Below are positions 17,333 to 26,700 of a stretch of DNA of 47,118 nucleotides, piece by piece; position 1 is the first letter of the stretch; every line of letters begins with the position of its first letter. The position numbers and the translations under genes were made by a program. The notes under the pieces were generated by a model. That model had not been told where the DNA came from, did no database searches, and saw only the letters and a list, made by a program, of their open reading frames with translations. This DNA comes from Lachnospiraceae bacterium (GTDB taxonomy: Bacteria; Bacillota; Clostridia; Lachnospirales; Lachnospiraceae). Where the stretch lies: NCBI GenBank assembly GCA_900757195.1, contig CAAEMZ010000014.1:1-47118 (forward strand). The letters are read 5' to 3'.

Positions 17333-17416
17333 GTGCATTTGCGGAGTGCTGCTTGGAATAAAAAACATCAGTTTAATCGTATGTTAATGAGTCGGCAGTT
17401 GTCGGCTCATTTTTAA
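17333..17416 (+). other. Possible 27-codon leader ORF in the dapA 5' UTR
   Basis: GTG-started frame with two adjacent Lys codons (codons 10 and 11) that ends inside the leader terminator. No clear ribosome site precedes it (only an A-rich stretch), so translation is doubtful; it is listed because of its possible role in attenuation. Confidence 0.2.
17386..17415 (+). terminator. Leader terminator (attenuator-like) upstream of dapA
   Basis: AATGAGTCGGC (17386-17396) pairs with GTCGGCTCATT (17401-17411), 11 bp including two G-U pairs, followed by Ts. It sits between the strong promoter at 17290 and the dapA start, so transcripts must read through it, or a short RNA ends here. Confidence 0.7.
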
Positions 17417-17454
17417 TTCTGCGGATACTCTTTATATAGACAAGGAGGTTCATT

Positions 17455-18345
17455 ATGGCCATTTTTACAGGCGCAGGTGTCGCCATCGTAACACCGATGC
17501 ATTCGGATGGTTCGGTAAATTTTGATAAATTAGGAGAATTGATTGAATTTCAGATTGCAAACCATACGGACAGCATTATTATTACCGGAACAACGGGAGA
17601 AGCTTCCACTCTGACGGAAGACGAACATGTGGAGTGTATTCGTTTTGCCGTGGATAAGGTCGCAAAAAGGCTGCCGGTCATCGCAGGAACCGGTTCGAAC
17701 TGTACAAAAACAGCTATTTATCTGACGAAAGAAGCTCAAAAGGCCGGAGCCGACGGCGCTCTGGTTGTGACACCTTATTATAATAAGGCAACACAAAAAG
17801 GGCTGATCCAGCATTTTTCGACGATTGCCCGCAGTACAGATCTGCCGATTGTCCTTTACAGCGTTCAGAGCCGGACCGGTGTGAATATTCTGCCGGAAAC
17901 TGCAGCAGCGCTGAACAGAGAATGTGATAATATTGTGGCAGTGAAGGAAGCCAGCGGAAATATTTCCCAGGTGGCCGATATCCTTCAGATGACCCAGGGA
18001 GATATGGATGTCTATTCGGGAAATGACGATCAGATCGTACCGATTCTGTCTTTGGGCGGTAAGGGCGTTATTTCTGTATTGTCCAATATCTGTCCGCAGG
18101 AGACCCATGATATTGTTGCGAAGTTTATGGCCGGGGATGTGGAAGGAAGCCGCAATCTTCAGTTAAAGGTGCTGCCGCTGGTGCATGCCTTATTCTGTGA
18201 AGTGAATCCGATTCCGGTGAAAACAGCCCTGAATCTGATGGGAATGGAAGTTGGACCGTTGCGTCTTCCGATGACACCGATGGAAGAAGCGAACAGACAG
18301 CGTCTGGCACAGGCCATGCGGGATTTTGGAATTACAGTTAAATAG
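17455..18345 (+). CDS. dapA: 4-hydroxy-tetrahydrodipicolinate synthase
   Basis: 296 residues. It condenses pyruvate with aspartate semialdehyde, the first committed step to diaminopimelate and lysine; diaminopimelate also feeds cell wall and spore dipicolinate. TIM-barrel aldolase: GTTGE (45-49), Tyr pair TPYYN (106-110), Y135 in LYSVQSRTG (usually YNVPSRTG), Schiff-base lysine K164 in VAVKEASGN. RBS AAGGAGG 7 bases before the ATG. Preceded by an attenuator-like leader and followed by a terminator before dapB. Confidence 0.97.
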   Translation: MAIFTGAGVAIVTPMHSDGSVNFDKLGELIEFQIANHTDSIIITGTTGEASTLTEDEHVECIRFAVDKVAKRLPVIAGTGSNCTKTAIYLTKEAQKAGADGALVVTPYYNKATQKGLIQHFSTIARSTDLPIVLYSVQSRTGVNILPETAAALNRECDNIVAVKEASGNISQVADILQMTQGDMDVYSGNDDQIVPILSLGGKGVISVLSNICPQETHDIVAKFMAGDVEGSRNLQLKVLPLVHALFCEVNPIPVKTALNLMGMEVGPLRLPMTPMEEANRQRLAQAMRDFGITVK

Positions 18346-18358
18346 ATGCGTCCGAAAG

Positions 18359-18396
18359 AGCTGTGTCAGATTTTTAACAATCTGAGGCAGCTTTTT
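18359..18396 (+). terminator. Terminator between dapA and dapB
   Basis: AGCTG-TG-TCAGATT (18359-18372) pairs with AATCTGA-GG-CAGCT (18379-18392), a 5+7 bp stem with an internal mismatch, then TTTT. It would reduce rather than abolish read-through into dapB, for which no separate promoter is obvious. Confidence 0.75.
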
Positions 18397-18435
18397 GGGT
18401 CCTTCTGTTTGTTTATAGAGAGAAAGGAAAAAGAG

Positions 18436-19191
18436 ATGACAAAATTTATTATGCACGGATGTAACGGAGCCATGGGACAGGTGATTACCCGCCTGGCGAA
18501 GGAAGATCCGGAAGTGGAAATTGTAGCTGGAATTGACATTAATGACAATGTGGACAACGGTTATCCGGTATTTACGAATATGAAGGACTGTACCGTGGCA
18601 GCGGATGTCATTGTAGACTTTTCCGTGGCGAAGGCGGTAGACGGTGTGATCGATTTTGCGGTGGAACGTCAGATACCGCTGGTACTCTGTACGACGGGGC
18701 TTTCCGAAGAACAGCTTGCGAAGGTTTCCGAGGCCGGAAAAAAAGTTGCAGTGCTTCGTTCGGCCAACATGTCCCTCGGGGTGAATACGGTCTTTAAGCT
18801 GGCGGCCATCGGCGCGCAGGTGCTGGCCCAGGCCGGATATGATATTGAGATCGTGGAAAAGCATCACAATCAGAAGCTGGACGCACCTTCGGGAACTGCG
18901 CTGGCCATTGCCGATGCGATCAATGAAGTGCTGAATAAAGAGTATGTTTATAAATTAGACCGGAGTCAGGAACGAAAAAAACGTGAGAAAAAAGAAATCG
19001 GCATCCAGGCAGTCCGCGGGGGAAATATTGTCGGAGAGCATGAAGTCTTTTTCTGCGGTCCGGATGAAGTGATCGAAATTAAACATACGGCCTATTCCAA
19101 GGGGATTTTCGGAAAGGGCGCCATTGCGGCGGCTGTGTATCTGAAAGGAAAAGCGCCGGGAATGTATACAATGAGCGATGTTATTGATTAA
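18436..19191 (+). CDS. dapB: 4-hydroxy-tetrahydrodipicolinate reductase
   Basis: 251 residues from ATG 18436 (AAAGGAAA upstream); the open frame extends back to 18346, but that part covers the dapA terminator. It reduces the DapA product with NAD(P)H. The N-terminal GCNGAMGQ is the nucleotide-binding loop, and EKHHNQKLDAPSGTA (141-155) holds the catalytic His pair and Lys. A C-terminal GEHEVFFCG and HTAYSKGIFGKGA complete the fold. fbp follows 18 bases on. Confidence 0.97.
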   Translation: MTKFIMHGCNGAMGQVITRLAKEDPEVEIVAGIDINDNVDNGYPVFTNMKDCTVAADVIVDFSVAKAVDGVIDFAVERQIPLVLCTTGLSEEQLAKVSEAGKKVAVLRSANMSLGVNTVFKLAAIGAQVLAQAGYDIEIVEKHHNQKLDAPSGTALAIADAINEVLNKEYVYKLDRSQERKKREKKEIGIQAVRGGNIVGEHEVFFCGPDEVIEIKHTAYSKGIFGKGAIAAAVYLKGKAPGMYTMSDVID

Positions 19192-19209
19192 AATAAATGG
19201 GGGTAAACT

Positions 19210-21222
19210 ATGGGGAACACTATAACAAAAAGTGAGTATGATGCATTACAGAGAAAGCATCTGGAAGTTCTGTCCGAAATGTATCCGTCGATCGCAGCAG
19301 CATCGACGGAAATTATCAACCTTCAGGCGATTTTGAATCTGCCGAAGGGCACTGAACATGTCCTCAGTGATATTCATGGTGAGGCGGATCAGTTTTTCCA
19401 TGTGCTGAAAAACGGTTCCGGCGCGGTCCGGGCCAAAATTGACGATGAGTTCGGAAACAGTCTTTGTATCCGGGATAAAAAGCAGTTGGCAACACTGATT
19501 TATTATCCGGCAGAAAAACTGGATTTGATTGAAAAAGAGGAAGCCGAGCTGGACGACTGGTATAAAATTACGCTGCACCGGCTGATTCAGGTGTGTAAGC
19601 GGGCAGCTTCAAAGTATACCCGTTCCAAGGTCCGCAAAGCGCTGCCAAAAGACTTTGCTTATGTTATTGAAGAATTAATCAACGAAAAAGAAGAGTTTAT
19701 CAATAAAGAAGCTTACTATAACGGCATCATTGACACGATTATCCGGATCGGACGGGCCAGAGCCTTTATCATTCAGCTCTGCGAGCTGATCCAGCGGCTT
19801 GTTATTGACCACTTACATATTGTCGGCGATATTTATGACCGGGGCTCCGGTGCGGTAGAGATTCTGGATCATCTGATGAAGTATCATTCGGTGGATATCC
19901 AGTGGGGAAATCATGACCTTTTGTGGATGGGGGCGGCTTCCGGTCAGGAATCCTGTATTGCCAATGTCATCCGTATCTGCGCCCGTTACGGAAATCTTGA
20001 AACGCTGGAAGACGACTACGGCATTAATCTGATGCCGCTGGCCAATTTCGCTCTGGAAACCTATGCGGATGATCCGTGCGAGCTTTTCAATGTCCAGTAT
20101 CATGGGGACTCGGATGCCCTGAGCCGTATCGAAGAACAGACAGAGATGAAGATGCATAAAGCGATTTCCGTGATTCAGTTCAAACTGGAAGGCCAGTTGA
20201 TTAAACGCCGTCCGGACTTTAAGATGGAAAGCCGTCTGCTTCTGGATAAGATTAACCCGGAAGAGGGAACTGTGGAAGTGGATGGATGTACCTATAAACT
20301 TCTGGATACGCTGTTCCCGACGATCATATGGAGCGATCCGTACCAGTTGTCCAAAGAAGAAGAAAAAGTGATGAACCGTCTCGTTCAGAACTTTAAAAAC
20401 TGTGAAAAATTACAGCGGCATATTCAGTTCCTGTTTAAGTCCGGAAGTCTGTACCGCTGTTATAATAAGAACATTTACTATCACGGCTGTGTGCCTTTGA
20501 ATGAAGATGGAAGTTTCCGGGAAGTCTACTTACGGGGCAAGGGCTATAAAGGCCAGGCGCTGTATGATTTTATTGAGCAGTACGTGCGTAAGGGCTATTA
20601 TCTTCCGGAAAGCGAAGCGGAAGAAAAGACCTACGGTCAGGATCTGACCTGGTTTGCATGGTCCAATGAAAATTCACCGGTTTTCGGTAAAGAGAAGATG
20701 GCGACCTTTGAACGTTATTTCCTCGGTGAACCGGAGGTTCAGGAAGAACGGAAGGATCCGTATTACCGGCTGATCGAAGATGAGAGAGTCTGCGAGGAAA
20801 TATGCAACAATATTCTTCGCGAGTTCAAGCTGAATCCGGAGGATGGCCATATTATTAACGGCCATATGCCGGTGAAGCTGAAAAAGGGTGAAAGCCCGAT
20901 TAAAGGCAACGGAAAATTATTTATCATTGACGGCGGATTTTCCAAGGCTTATCAGAAGACGACGGGAATCGCCGGATATACGCTGGTCTATAATTCTTAC
21001 GGCCTGAAGCTGGTGACCCACATGCCGTTTGAGAGTCTTGAACGGGCGATCATTGAAGAAACCGATATCTGTGAGGATATCTGTGTGGTTGAAAAACTGT
21101 TGGAACGTCAGTATGTGGCGGATACGGACAACGGACAGATCCTGAAACGGAAGATCGGAGATCTGGAACTGCTTCTGAAGGCTTACCGGAATGGTGAATT
21201 AAGAGAGAATGCAGAAAAGTAA
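19210..21222 (+). CDS. fbp: Fructose-1,6-bisphosphatase, class III
   Basis: 670 residues, the length of the Firmicutes class III enzyme. It hydrolyses fructose 1,6-bisphosphate to fructose 6-phosphate, the irreversible step of gluconeogenesis. Calcineurin-type metal site: LSDIHGE, GDIYDRG, QWGNHD, and a distal INGHMPVKLKKGESP with the late His ligand. RBS GGGGGT precedes ATG 19210. It sits in a run with dapB and nadE without visible terminators, so co-transcription is likely. Confidence 0.97.
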   Translation: MGNTITKSEYDALQRKHLEVLSEMYPSIAAASTEIINLQAILNLPKGTEHVLSDIHGEADQFFHVLKNGSGAVRAKIDDEFGNSLCIRDKKQLATLIYYPAEKLDLIEKEEAELDDWYKITLHRLIQVCKRAASKYTRSKVRKALPKDFAYVIEELINEKEEFINKEAYYNGIIDTIIRIGRARAFIIQLCELIQRLVIDHLHIVGDIYDRGSGAVEILDHLMKYHSVDIQWGNHDLLWMGAASGQESCIANVIRICARYGNLETLEDDYGINLMPLANFALETYADDPCELFNVQYHGDSDALSRIEEQTEMKMHKAISVIQFKLEGQLIKRRPDFKMESRLLLDKINPEEGTVEVDGCTYKLLDTLFPTIIWSDPYQLSKEEEKVMNRLVQNFKNCEKLQRHIQFLFKSGSLYRCYNKNIYYHGCVPLNEDGSFREVYLRGKGYKGQALYDFIEQYVRKGYYLPESEAEEKTYGQDLTWFAWSNENSPVFGKEKMATFERYFLGEPEVQEERKDPYYRLIEDERVCEEICNNILREFKLNPEDGHIINGHMPVKLKKGESPIKGNGKLFIIDGGFSKAYQKTTGIAGYTLVYNSYGLKLVTHMPFESLERAIIEETDICEDICVVEKLLERQYVADTDNGQILKRKIGDLELLLKAYRNGELRENAEK

Positions 21223-21255
21223 TCATTGAAGTAAATTGACATGGAGGAATTTGGA

Positions 21256-23172
21256 ATGAAGGACGGATTTATCAGGGTGGCGGCGGCCACACCGGAAATA
21301 CAGGTAGCGGACTGCGGCTTTAATCGTAAAAAAATAGAAGAAATGATGCGGGAGGCCTGCCGGCAGCATGTGCGGATGATGGTTTTTCCGGAGTTATGTA
21401 TGACCGGGTATACCTGTGGCGATCTGTTCCTTCAGGAACTGCTCCTCAGAGAATGTGTCCGGGGGCTTGGGGCGCTTGTGGAAGCATCCCGGGGAATGGA
21501 CATGCTGACGGTTATCGGTATGCCCCTCGATGTCCGGGGAAAACTGTATAATACGGCAGTTGTTTTAAAGGACGGACAGATTCTCGGCGTTATTCCGAAA
21601 ACCTTTATTCCAAACTATGCGGAATTTTATGAAGCACGATATTTCGAACGGGGATTTGCGGAGCCTGTACGCATAAAGCTTGCCGGTCAGGAAATCTGGT
21701 TCGGAACCCATCTGCTTTTTGAGTGTGAAAATATCCCGGGCTTTGTTGTGGGCGGCGAGATATGCGAAGATCTGTGGGCGCCGAATCCGCCGAGTATATC
21801 CCATGCTCTGGCCGGAGCAACAGTTCTTTTTAATGTTTCTGCCAGCAATGAAGTGACGGGAAAGGATATTTACCGGAAGGCGCTTATTGGCGGACAGTCC
21901 GCCCGTTTAATCTGCGGTTATGTCTATGCCGGCGCCGGGGAAGGCGAATCGACGACGGATGTGGTTTTTCCGGGCCACAGCCTGATCTGTGAAAATGGCA
22001 TCTGTCTGGCGGAATCCAAACGTTTTGAGACCGGATTTATCTGCGGTGAAGTGGATTTGGGACGCCTGAACAGTGAACGCCGCCGGATGACGACCTTCAT
22101 TCAAAATGATGAGAGCGATTACATCCGGGTTCCGTTCTGTACCGGTATCGAAACGCTGACGCTTCAACGGTTTGTTGATCCGAAACCCTTTGTTCCGTCC
22201 AATGATACAGACCGAAAAAAACGGTGCGAAGAAATCCTTTCCATTCAGGCAATGGGACTTAAAAAGCGTCTGGCGCATACCCATTGCCAGCATGCGGTGG
22301 TCGGCATTTCCGGCGGACTGGATTCCACACTGGCGCTGCTGGTGACAGTGCGCGCCTTTGATGCCCTCGGCCTTCACCGGGGTCAGATCAAAGCCGTGAC
22401 GATGCCTTGTTTCGGAACGACGGACCGGACCTACAACAATGCCTGCCAGCTCGTCCGGGAGCTCGGTGCAGAGCTTCTGGAGGTAAATATCCGGGAGGCG
22501 GTTTCTCTTCATTTCAGAGATATCGGTCAGAACCCGGAAACCCATGATGTGACCTATGAAAACAGTCAGGCCAGAGAACGGACCCAGGTGCTGATGGACC
22601 TGGCGAACCAGTGCGGCGGTATGGTGATCGGTACCGGAGACATGTCGGAGCTGGCCCTTGGATGGGCAACCTACAACGGCGATCACATGTCTATGTACGG
22701 TGTCAATGCTTCCGTGCCGAAAACTCTGGTGCGGCATCTGGTACAGTATTATGCGGATACCTGTCCGGCGGGGGTTCTCAGAGACGTTCTTCTGGATATT
22801 CTGGATACGCCGGTGAGCCCGGAACTCATTCCGCCGAAGGAAGGAGAGATTTCCCAGAAAACGGAAGATCTGGTTGGACCGTACGAACTGCACGATTTTT
22901 ACTTATATTATATGATGCGTTTCGGATACGCTCCGGCAAAGATTTATCGTCTGGCCTGTATTGCTTTTAAAGAGGTTTATGCGCCGGAAGAAATTTTAAA
23001 ATGGCTGAAGAATTTTTATCATCGTTTCTTTGTCCAGCAGTTTAAGCGCTCCTGCGTGCCTGACGGACCAAAGGTCGGTTCCGTCGCTTTATCGCCGCGG
23101 GGCGACTGGCGGATGCCAAGTGACGCATCCGTACGGCTGTGGAAAAAGGAGCTTGAGGAGCTGAGCATCTGA
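21256..23172 (+). CDS. nadE: Glutamine-dependent NAD+ synthetase
   Basis: 638 residues from ATG 21256; the ATG at 21241 overlaps the ribosome site GGAGG (21243-21247) and is rejected. It amidates nicotinate adenine dinucleotide to NAD+. The N-terminal nitrilase-type glutaminase has the triad E46 (FPELCMTGY), a Lys in VIPKTFIPNY and C170 in GGEICEDLW. The C-terminal synthetase has the ATP loop SGGLDS (352-357), FGTTDRTYNNA and GTGDMSELALGWATYNGDHM. The fused glutaminase means ammonia is channelled from glutamine. Confidence 0.96.
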   Translation: MKDGFIRVAAATPEIQVADCGFNRKKIEEMMREACRQHVRMMVFPELCMTGYTCGDLFLQELLLRECVRGLGALVEASRGMDMLTVIGMPLDVRGKLYNTAVVLKDGQILGVIPKTFIPNYAEFYEARYFERGFAEPVRIKLAGQEIWFGTHLLFECENIPGFVVGGEICEDLWAPNPPSISHALAGATVLFNVSASNEVTGKDIYRKALIGGQSARLICGYVYAGAGEGESTTDVVFPGHSLICENGICLAESKRFETGFICGEVDLGRLNSERRRMTTFIQNDESDYIRVPFCTGIETLTLQRFVDPKPFVPSNDTDRKKRCEEILSIQAMGLKKRLAHTHCQHAVVGISGGLDSTLALLVTVRAFDALGLHRGQIKAVTMPCFGTTDRTYNNACQLVRELGAELLEVNIREAVSLHFRDIGQNPETHDVTYENSQARERTQVLMDLANQCGGMVIGTGDMSELALGWATYNGDHMSMYGVNASVPKTLVRHLVQYYADTCPAGVLRDVLLDILDTPVSPELIPPKEGEISQKTEDLVGPYELHDFYLYYMMRFGYAPAKIYRLACIAFKEVYAPEEILKWLKNFYHRFFVQQFKRSCVPDGPKVGSVALSPRGDWRMPSDASVRLWKKELEELSI

Positions 23173-23177
23173 AATTA

Positions 23178-23225
23178 AAAAGGGGGCTGCCCACCGATGG
23201 AAAAACCAACGGTGAACAGCCTCCT
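23178..23225 (-). terminator. Terminator of the FMN_bind-like gene
   Basis: AGGGGGCTG (23181-23189) pairs with CAGCCTCCT (23217-23225), with inner ACCG/CGGT pairing. The U-tract exists only for the minus transcript (A-run before 23181), so it belongs to the minus gene; it could also weakly stop nadE. Confidence 0.75.
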
Positions 23226-23238
23226 GCTTATTGCTGCA

Positions 23239-23676
23239 TTATTTTAACGCTTTATCCAGCGCGGTTTGAATGGCACCGAGCAAAATTGAAGCAGTGTACT
23301 GGCTGGAATCATCATAGGTGACCTGGTCGATGGGAACGCCGGAGGTCAGCTGACCGGTGATGGTGTCCAGACAGGATTCCAGAAGGGGATACATGGCGGC
23401 CACACTGTCTTCCAGCGGGGTGGCGGTGATGCTTTGGATATGGTCTTTGCCGACGGTGATTTCCAGATTTACCGGGTGGTCGCCGAGGACAATGGATGCG
23501 GTGTAAACGCCCGGGGTATATGTAGGTGCGGATGCCGTTTCTGCGGATTCAGAATCCTTTTTTAGGAAAAACATATAGACAAACAGAAAAATCATCAGAA
23601 GAGCCAGCGCCGCAAAAATGACGGTATAAATGATTTCTTTCATCTGCAGAATGATGATACGTGTTTTTGAACCCAT
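23239..23676 (-). CDS. Small membrane-anchored FMN_bind-like protein
   Basis: 145 residues, AAAGGAGG ribosome site before ATG 23676. One transmembrane helix (about residues 15-38), a linker, then an RnfG/FMN_bind-like domain starting YTPGVYTASI and ending with a helix ILLGAIQTALDKAL. FMN_bind proteins carry FMN joined to Thr in a D-x-x-S/T-G-A-T motif by ApbE. The equivalent position here reads D-D-S-S-Q-Y-T: the Asp, Ser and Thr are kept but Gly-Ala is replaced, so covalent FMN is doubtful. The domain would lie outside the membrane. Orphan gene between nadE and addB with its own terminator. Family assignment rests on the fold pattern and is moderate. Confidence 0.6.
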   Translation of the reverse strand: MGSKTRIIILQMKEIIYTVIFAALALLMIFLFVYMFFLKKDSESAETASAPTYTPGVYTASIVLGDHPVNLEITVGKDHIQSITATPLEDSVAAMYPLLESCLDTITGQLTSGVPIDQVTYDDSSQYTASILLGAIQTALDKALK

Positions 23677-23758
23677 AATCGGCCTCCTTTAAGATACTTT
23701 AATATAACCTATGCATCGGGCCGTATAAATATGACAGGTGGAAGGCGGATAAAAAATA

Positions 23759-23767
23759 TGTTATGAT
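23759..23767 (+). promoter_or_regulatory. Possible extended -10 promoter of addB-addA
   Basis: TGT-TATGAT (23759-23767), 26 bases before the addB start; no convincing -35. Confidence 0.4.
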
Positions 23768-23793
23768 AGACAGCAAAAGAAGGGAGACGGCTT

Positions 23794-26700
23794 ATGTCAT
23801 TACAGATGGTGATCGGCGGTGCGGGCACACGCCGTTCAGAAATGATGTATCAGAAACTGATCGAAGAATCGCTGGCAAATCCGGAAAAGAATTATTACCT
23901 GGTCGTACCGGAACAGTATACAATGCAGACACAGATGAAGATGACGGAACTGCATCCGGGCCGGGGCGTTATGAACGTGGATATTGTCAGCTTTCCGCGT
24001 CTCGCCTATCGGGTTTTTGATACCCTTGGCGGAATCCGGAAGACCATTCTGGAGGATACGGGAAAAAGCATGGTGATCCGGCGGCTTTTATCGGAAGAGA
24101 AAGAGAATTTTGAAGCTTTTGCGGTGAGTGCAGGAAAAAAAGGATTTACGGAACAGGCCAAATCTATGATTTCCGAATTATTCCAGTACAGTGTGTCGTC
24201 GGAACAGCTTTCCAGGAGCCGGCAGCAGGTTGGAGAGGACACCCTTCTCGGAAAGAAGCTGAAGGATATACAGCGATTGTATGATGCTTTTAAGAAATAT
24301 ATGGCAGATACTTATATGACGGCGGAGGAGCTTCTGGACGTTCTTGCGGAGAAGGTGGCGGATGCACAGATTCTTAAAGACAGTATTATGTATATTGATA
24401 ATTTTACAGGGTTTACACCGTCCCAGTATGTCCTTCTCGGGAAATTACTGAAGCTGTGTGAAAAAATCGTGGTCGGACTGACCATTGATGTGAAGGATTC
24501 GGTGTATGAACCGGGACAGGAATACCAGCTTTTCTATCTGACCAAGGAAACCCTGTGGAAGTTAAAAAAAATGTGTATGGAAGTCCATGCGGAGCTTGAC
24601 GATGATATTTTGCTGGAAACATCGGACCGGGCGGCATACAGGGATCTGCAGTTTATGGAAAAATATCTGTTCCGTTTCCGGCGGTTTAAACCCTGGGCGG
24701 ATAAACCGGAGCATATCCGGCTCTACGGTGTCAGTCATCCGGTGGATGAAATCCGCTTTGCAGCGGCAGAGATACGGCGCCGGGTGATGGATGAAAATCT
24801 TTCTTATAAGGATTTTGCAATGGTGACCGGAGATATGCAGCGGTACCGGGAAGCGGCACGCCGGCATTTTGAAGCTATGGATATGCCTTTATTTATTGAT
24901 GATAAAGCGGACATTTCCGAAAACAGTTTTGTCGAAATGCTTCGGAGCGCTATGGATGTGATCTTAAAGGATTTTTCTTATGAGAGTGTGTTTCGTTATC
25001 TGCGCTCCGGTTACAGCGATATGACGGCGGAGGATACGGATGTGCTGGACAACTATATTCTTGCGACCGGCATCCGGGGCCGAAAGCGATGGAGCCAGAC
25101 ATTTATAAAGCGCTACAGAGATTTCAAAGATGAAGATTTTCTCCGGGTGAACGAGAGCCGGGAAAAAATTATGAAAGAATTAGAGCCGTTGTCTGTGATG
25201 GGGACGGCAGGAAGTGTCCGGGCGTATACGGAGGCTTTAAGGGCGTTTATTCAGGCAATTCGGGGCGAAGAAAAAATTGCGGCCTTTGCCGAAGCCTTTG
25301 AGGCGGACGGTGAATTTGTCCGGAGCCGTGAGTATGGGCAGATTTTTGAATCGGTGGAGGATTTGCTGGAAAAATGCGTGCAGATTCTCGGAGATGAGAG
25401 CCTTTCCCTGAAAGAATATATGGAAATTCTGGAGGCCGGTTTCGGAGAAATTCAGGTGGGCGTTATACCGCCGACGCTGGATCAGGTCGTTCTTGGGGAT
25501 TTAAAGCGGACCCGCCTTGGGGATGTGAAGGTCCTGTTTATTCTGGGATGCAATGACGGTATTCTTCCGACACCGGTCACTGCCGGAGGGATGATAAGCG
25601 ACCGGGAGAAGGAAATCCTTGCGGAAAATTCTGTAGAACTGGCGCCGACGGGACGGCAGAACAGTTTCCGGGAGCGTTTTTATATCTATACAGCCATGGC
25701 AAAACCAACCCGGCAGCTTGTTCTGACATTTGCCCGGATGGATGGCAGCGGCAAAGCAATCCGGCCGTCTTCGGTACTCAGTGACCTTCAATATCTTTTT
25801 CCGGAACTGACGGCGGAAACGCCGGAGCTTCGGACGAAGGAACGGATTTTATCGGATATCCGGGAGGGCAGGCATTATTTACTGGAAGGTTTGAAGAACC
25901 CCGGGGAAAGGACACCTTTATGGGAAGCATTATTTTCATGGTATGCACAGCACGGGAAGGAGCGGCTTCAGCTTGAACAGTGGATGTCTGAAATGTACGA
26001 CCGCCGGGAACCGAATCCTTTGCCGGCCGGAATTGTTGAGGCCCTTTACGGTGAGAAAACATGGGCCAGTATTACGACGCTTGAAAAATATGCGGCCTGC
26101 GCCTATGCACATTTTTTAAGCGCGGGGCTCCGGCTGGAAGAACGAAAAACCTATGAGCTGCTGCCGCCGGATCTGGGAAATATTCTGCATCAGTCAATGG
26201 AGCGCTTTTCAAAGGCAGTGGAAGCGAGTGATTATACATGGGCGGATATGCCGGATGATTTCCGGGACGAAACGATGGAAGCCTGTGTCCGGGACACGGG
26301 GATGGAATATCAGTCCGCCGTATTCCTTGAAAATGCCCGGTATGGCTACTATCTGGAACAGCTTGTCCGTATGGCAAAACGGACGGCATGGACGATTCAG
26401 AAACAGATTTGCAAAGGAAACTTTGTACCTGCCGGATTCGAGACCCATTTTACGGTGGGGGACCGGATAAATCTTGTGGGAACGGTGGACAGATATGATG
26501 TTTACGACGGCCCGGAAGCGCGGGCGGTTCGCATTATCGATTATAAATCCGGACGAAAATCCTTTGATCTGACGGAAATTTTTTATGGATTGTCTCTGCA
26601 GCTTGTTGTTTATATGGAAGCCATTACAAAAATTGAAGAAAACAGACATCCGGAAAAGCCGGTAGTGAAGGCGGGGATGTTTTATTATCATATGAATGAT

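Noticed and set aside
17275..17454. Lysine riboswitch or T-box upstream of dapA
   Set aside because: The leader is short, and I see neither the lysine-riboswitch core nor the T-box AGGGTGGNACCGCG sequence; only a terminator is supported.
23181..23225. Hairpin read as the nadE terminator
   Set aside because: There is no T-run after the stem on the plus strand; the U-tract exists only for the minus-strand transcript.
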